Origin: SM1-46 sp002451215
GTDB taxonomy: Bacteria; Pseudomonadota; Gammaproteobacteria; Acidiferrobacterales; Sulfurifustaceae
Reading direction: 5' to 3'
Assembly (NCBI GenBank): GCA_002451215.1
Contig: DKBM01000080.1
Span: 1 to 14,397, forward strand
DNA length: 14,397 nt
This document shows, piece after piece, positions 13,115 through 14,397 of this stretch (positions are counted from its first letter, which is position 1; each line of letters begins with the position of its first letter). Position numbers and translations under genes: made by a program. A model generated the notes under the pieces. That model ran no database searches, was not told where the DNA came from, and worked only from the letters and a program-made list of their open reading frames with translations.

Positions 13115-13825
13115 CTAGCTACGACCGTAGGCCGGTACTGCGGCACCGGTAATGGCACCCGCCGCATCCGAGGCCAGGAATGCCATCACGCGGGCAATAG
13201 CTGCGGGCGCCACCCACTTGCTGAAATCCGCTTCCGGCATGTCCTTGCGATTTTGCGGGGTATCGATGGTGCCCGGCAGCACGCAGTTGGCCCGAACGCC
13301 GTGCGGCTTCAATTCTTGCGCGATACTCTCCGTGAGGCGGATAACCCCGCTCTTCGCCGCGCAATAGGCCCCGAGCCCGCCCACCCCAGCCAGCGCCGCT
13401 CGAGCGGCGACGTTGACGATGGCGCCCGTTCCCTGGCGAATCATTTGCGGGATGACGGCACGGCAAATCAGCAACGCGGTACGCACATTGATCTCGAACA
13501 TGCGGTCCCAGACGGCAAGATCCTCCTCATGCACCGGCTTACCGCCGGCAAACCCGCCGACGGTATTCAGCAGTGCGTCGATCCGTCCAAATCGCTCGAG
13601 CGTCATCGCTGCGATGCGCCGCACGTCTTTCTCATCGGCGAGATTCACGTCCCCGATCAGCAGCGTATCGGCTGCGTTCACCAGCTCTGGGTAACGCTGC
13701 GCCAGACGCTGCGCCGATCGGTCCACGAGCACGCGCCGCGCGCCGCCAAAAGCCTCGGTGACGGCGTTCCCCAGGTTGCCCACTGCACCCGTAACAATCA
13801 CGACCTGCCCACTATCCGCCGCCAT
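13115..13825 (-). CDS. SDR-family NAD(P)-dependent oxidoreductase without catalytic Ser
   Basis: Short-chain dehydrogenase/reductase of 236 aa with a Rossmann fold. The nucleotide motif is TGAVGNLG (12-19); the Asp at the end of strand 2 (VLVDR) suggests NAD rather than NADP. GDVNLADE, NTVGG (in place of NNAG), N113, Y154 and K158 (AYCAAK) are present. The position 13 residues before Tyr, normally the catalytic Ser, is Ala (A141 in VNVAARAAL). I recall relatives with Gly-Ala here, so this may be a subfamily trait. The C-terminal ANCVLPGTIDTPQNR and FLASDAAGAITGAAVPAYG are typical. The ATG at 13825 is chosen because AGGGG stands 7 nt upstream; the ATG at 13831 (two more residues) is too close to it. 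Substrate unknown. It follows the EAL gene on the same strand after about 120 bp. Confidence 0.9.
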   Translation of the reverse strand: MAADSGQVVIVTGAVGNLGNAVTEAFGGARRVLVDRSAQRLAQRYPELVNAADTLLIGDVNLADEKDVRRIAAMTLERFGRIDALLNTVGGFAGGKPVHEEDLAVWDRMFEINVRTALLICRAVIPQMIRQGTGAIVNVAARAALAGVGGLGAYCAAKSGVIRLTESIAQELKPHGVRANCVLPGTIDTPQNRKDMPEADFSKWVAPAAIARVMAFLASDAAGAITGAAVPAYGRS

Positions 13826-13947
13826 AGCCATTCCCCTGCCATCCGTAAGACACTCGGCATCTTACCCCACTCAAGGCGCTCGCGTGGTAGCGAGCACGCG
13901 ATCGGCGGCGGCTCGCGCGCCAGCTTCGGCATTAAACCTTGGCGAGG

Positions 13948-14397
13948 TTAGTGGTGCAGGGGACGTCCGGCGTCAAGTCCGGTCGTGCGGGAGTGCAGGC
14001 CCCAAAACGACTCCTTGAGCCAGGTGATGAGTTCGTCCGGGGCGAGTGGGCGACTGAGATAGAAACCTTGCGCAACGTCGCAGCCGAGTTCCGCCAACCG
14101 CCGTAACAGATCGTCGCTCTCGACCCCCTCGGCGATCACGGACAGGCCGAGATTATGCGCGAGGTCGATGCTGGTGCGAACGATGATCGCATCGTTTTCG
14201 CTGCGCTCCATCCCCGTGACAAATGACTTGTCGATCTTGACGGCCGACACCGGCAGCTTCTTCAGGTAGGCAAGCGATGAGTAGCCCGTGCCGAAGTCGT
14301 CCACGGTAATGCGCAAACCCATATCGGCGAGCCGTTGCAGCAGATCGTGTGCGCGCGCGGGATCCTCCATAACGGCGCTCTCGGTGATCTCAAGCTC
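13948..14397 (-). CDS. EAL-domain c-di-GMP phosphodiesterase, C-terminal part (5' end off window)
   Basis: The frame is open to the right edge; the visible 149 residues are the C-terminal two thirds of an EAL domain, which hydrolyses cyclic di-GMP to pGpG. Catalytic motifs in order are ELEITES (metal-binding Glu), VDDFGTGYSSLAYLKKLP (Asp pair), VKIDKSFV (Lys), VIAEGVES (Glu), and AQGFYLSRPL. All key residues visible match an active enzyme. The EAL signature itself and any sensory (PAS, GGDEF, membrane) domains lie beyond the window, so the signal sensed is unknown. An internal ATG at 14370 falls after the first motif and is not the start. After QGFYLSRPLAPDELITWL the protein ends with a short tail. 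Confidence 0.93.
   Translation of the reverse strand, partial: ELEITESAVMEDPARAHDLLQRLADMGLRITVDDFGTGYSSLAYLKKLPVSAVKIDKSFVTGMERSENDAIIVRTSIDLAHNLGLSVIAEGVESDDLLRRLAELGCDVAQGFYLSRPLAPDELITWLKESFWGLHSRTTGLDAGRPLHH

Noticed and set aside
13878..13895. GCTCGC / GCGAGC hairpin between the EAL and SDR genes
   Set aside because: Six-base arms with no following T-run on either strand; common by chance in GC-rich sequence.

Overview
The window looks like a chromosomal segment of a GC-rich Gram-negative proteobacterium, most likely a betaproteobacterium. The evidence is the style of the HemW, HemJ and PriA proteins, outer-membrane proteins ending in an aromatic residue, a TolC/RND pump, and promoters and starts with little Shine-Dalgarno sequence. 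This placement comes from family recognition only; the genus cannot be named. No tRNA, rRNA, CRISPR array, insertion sequence or phage gene was seen.

Layout, left to right. (1) 1-810: the 3' part of an EamA/DMT permease. (2) 875-2026: hemW, a radical-SAM heme chaperone. (3) 2215-2751: a small outer-membrane beta-barrel protein with a clear Rho-independent terminator. (4) 2846-3658: a membrane-anchored TlpA-type thioredoxin and a HemJ protoporphyrinogen oxidase. Each is broken by a two-N assembly gap that removes its most diagnostic part (the CxxC region, and the N-terminal helix with its heme/metal His). (5) 3733-8728: an efflux operon of a TolC-type channel, a 117-aa lipoprotein that is only the membrane-proximal domain of a periplasmic adaptor, and a full-length RND pump. 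(6) 8776-10460: a YdjM-type membrane hydrolase translationally coupled to a 2OG-Fe(II) oxygenase-fold protein that lacks the iron-binding Asp. (7) On the minus strand, 10474-12666: priA, replication-restart helicase. (8) 12667-13114: a 448-bp non-coding region with a perfect DnaA box, a second consensus box, and a 52-bp stretch of about 83% A+T between them. (9) On the minus strand: an SDR oxidoreductase whose catalytic Ser position is Ala, and the C-terminal part of an EAL-domain c-di-GMP phosphodiesterase running off the right edge.

Functional links. HemW and HemJ both serve heme supply, and a TlpA-type thioredoxin often serves periplasmic disulfide or cytochrome c chemistry, so 0.9-3.7 kb has a loose heme/redox theme. 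The channel, mini-adaptor and pump form one transcription unit; a pump operon with only a stub of an adaptor is the most unusual genetic feature here. The DnaA-box/AT-rich region upstream of priA is the most unusual non-coding feature and could be a DnaA-controlled promoter or an origin-like element. No wholly new multi-gene system can be demonstrated from sequence alone; the two strongest leads are the mini-adaptor and the priA upstream region.
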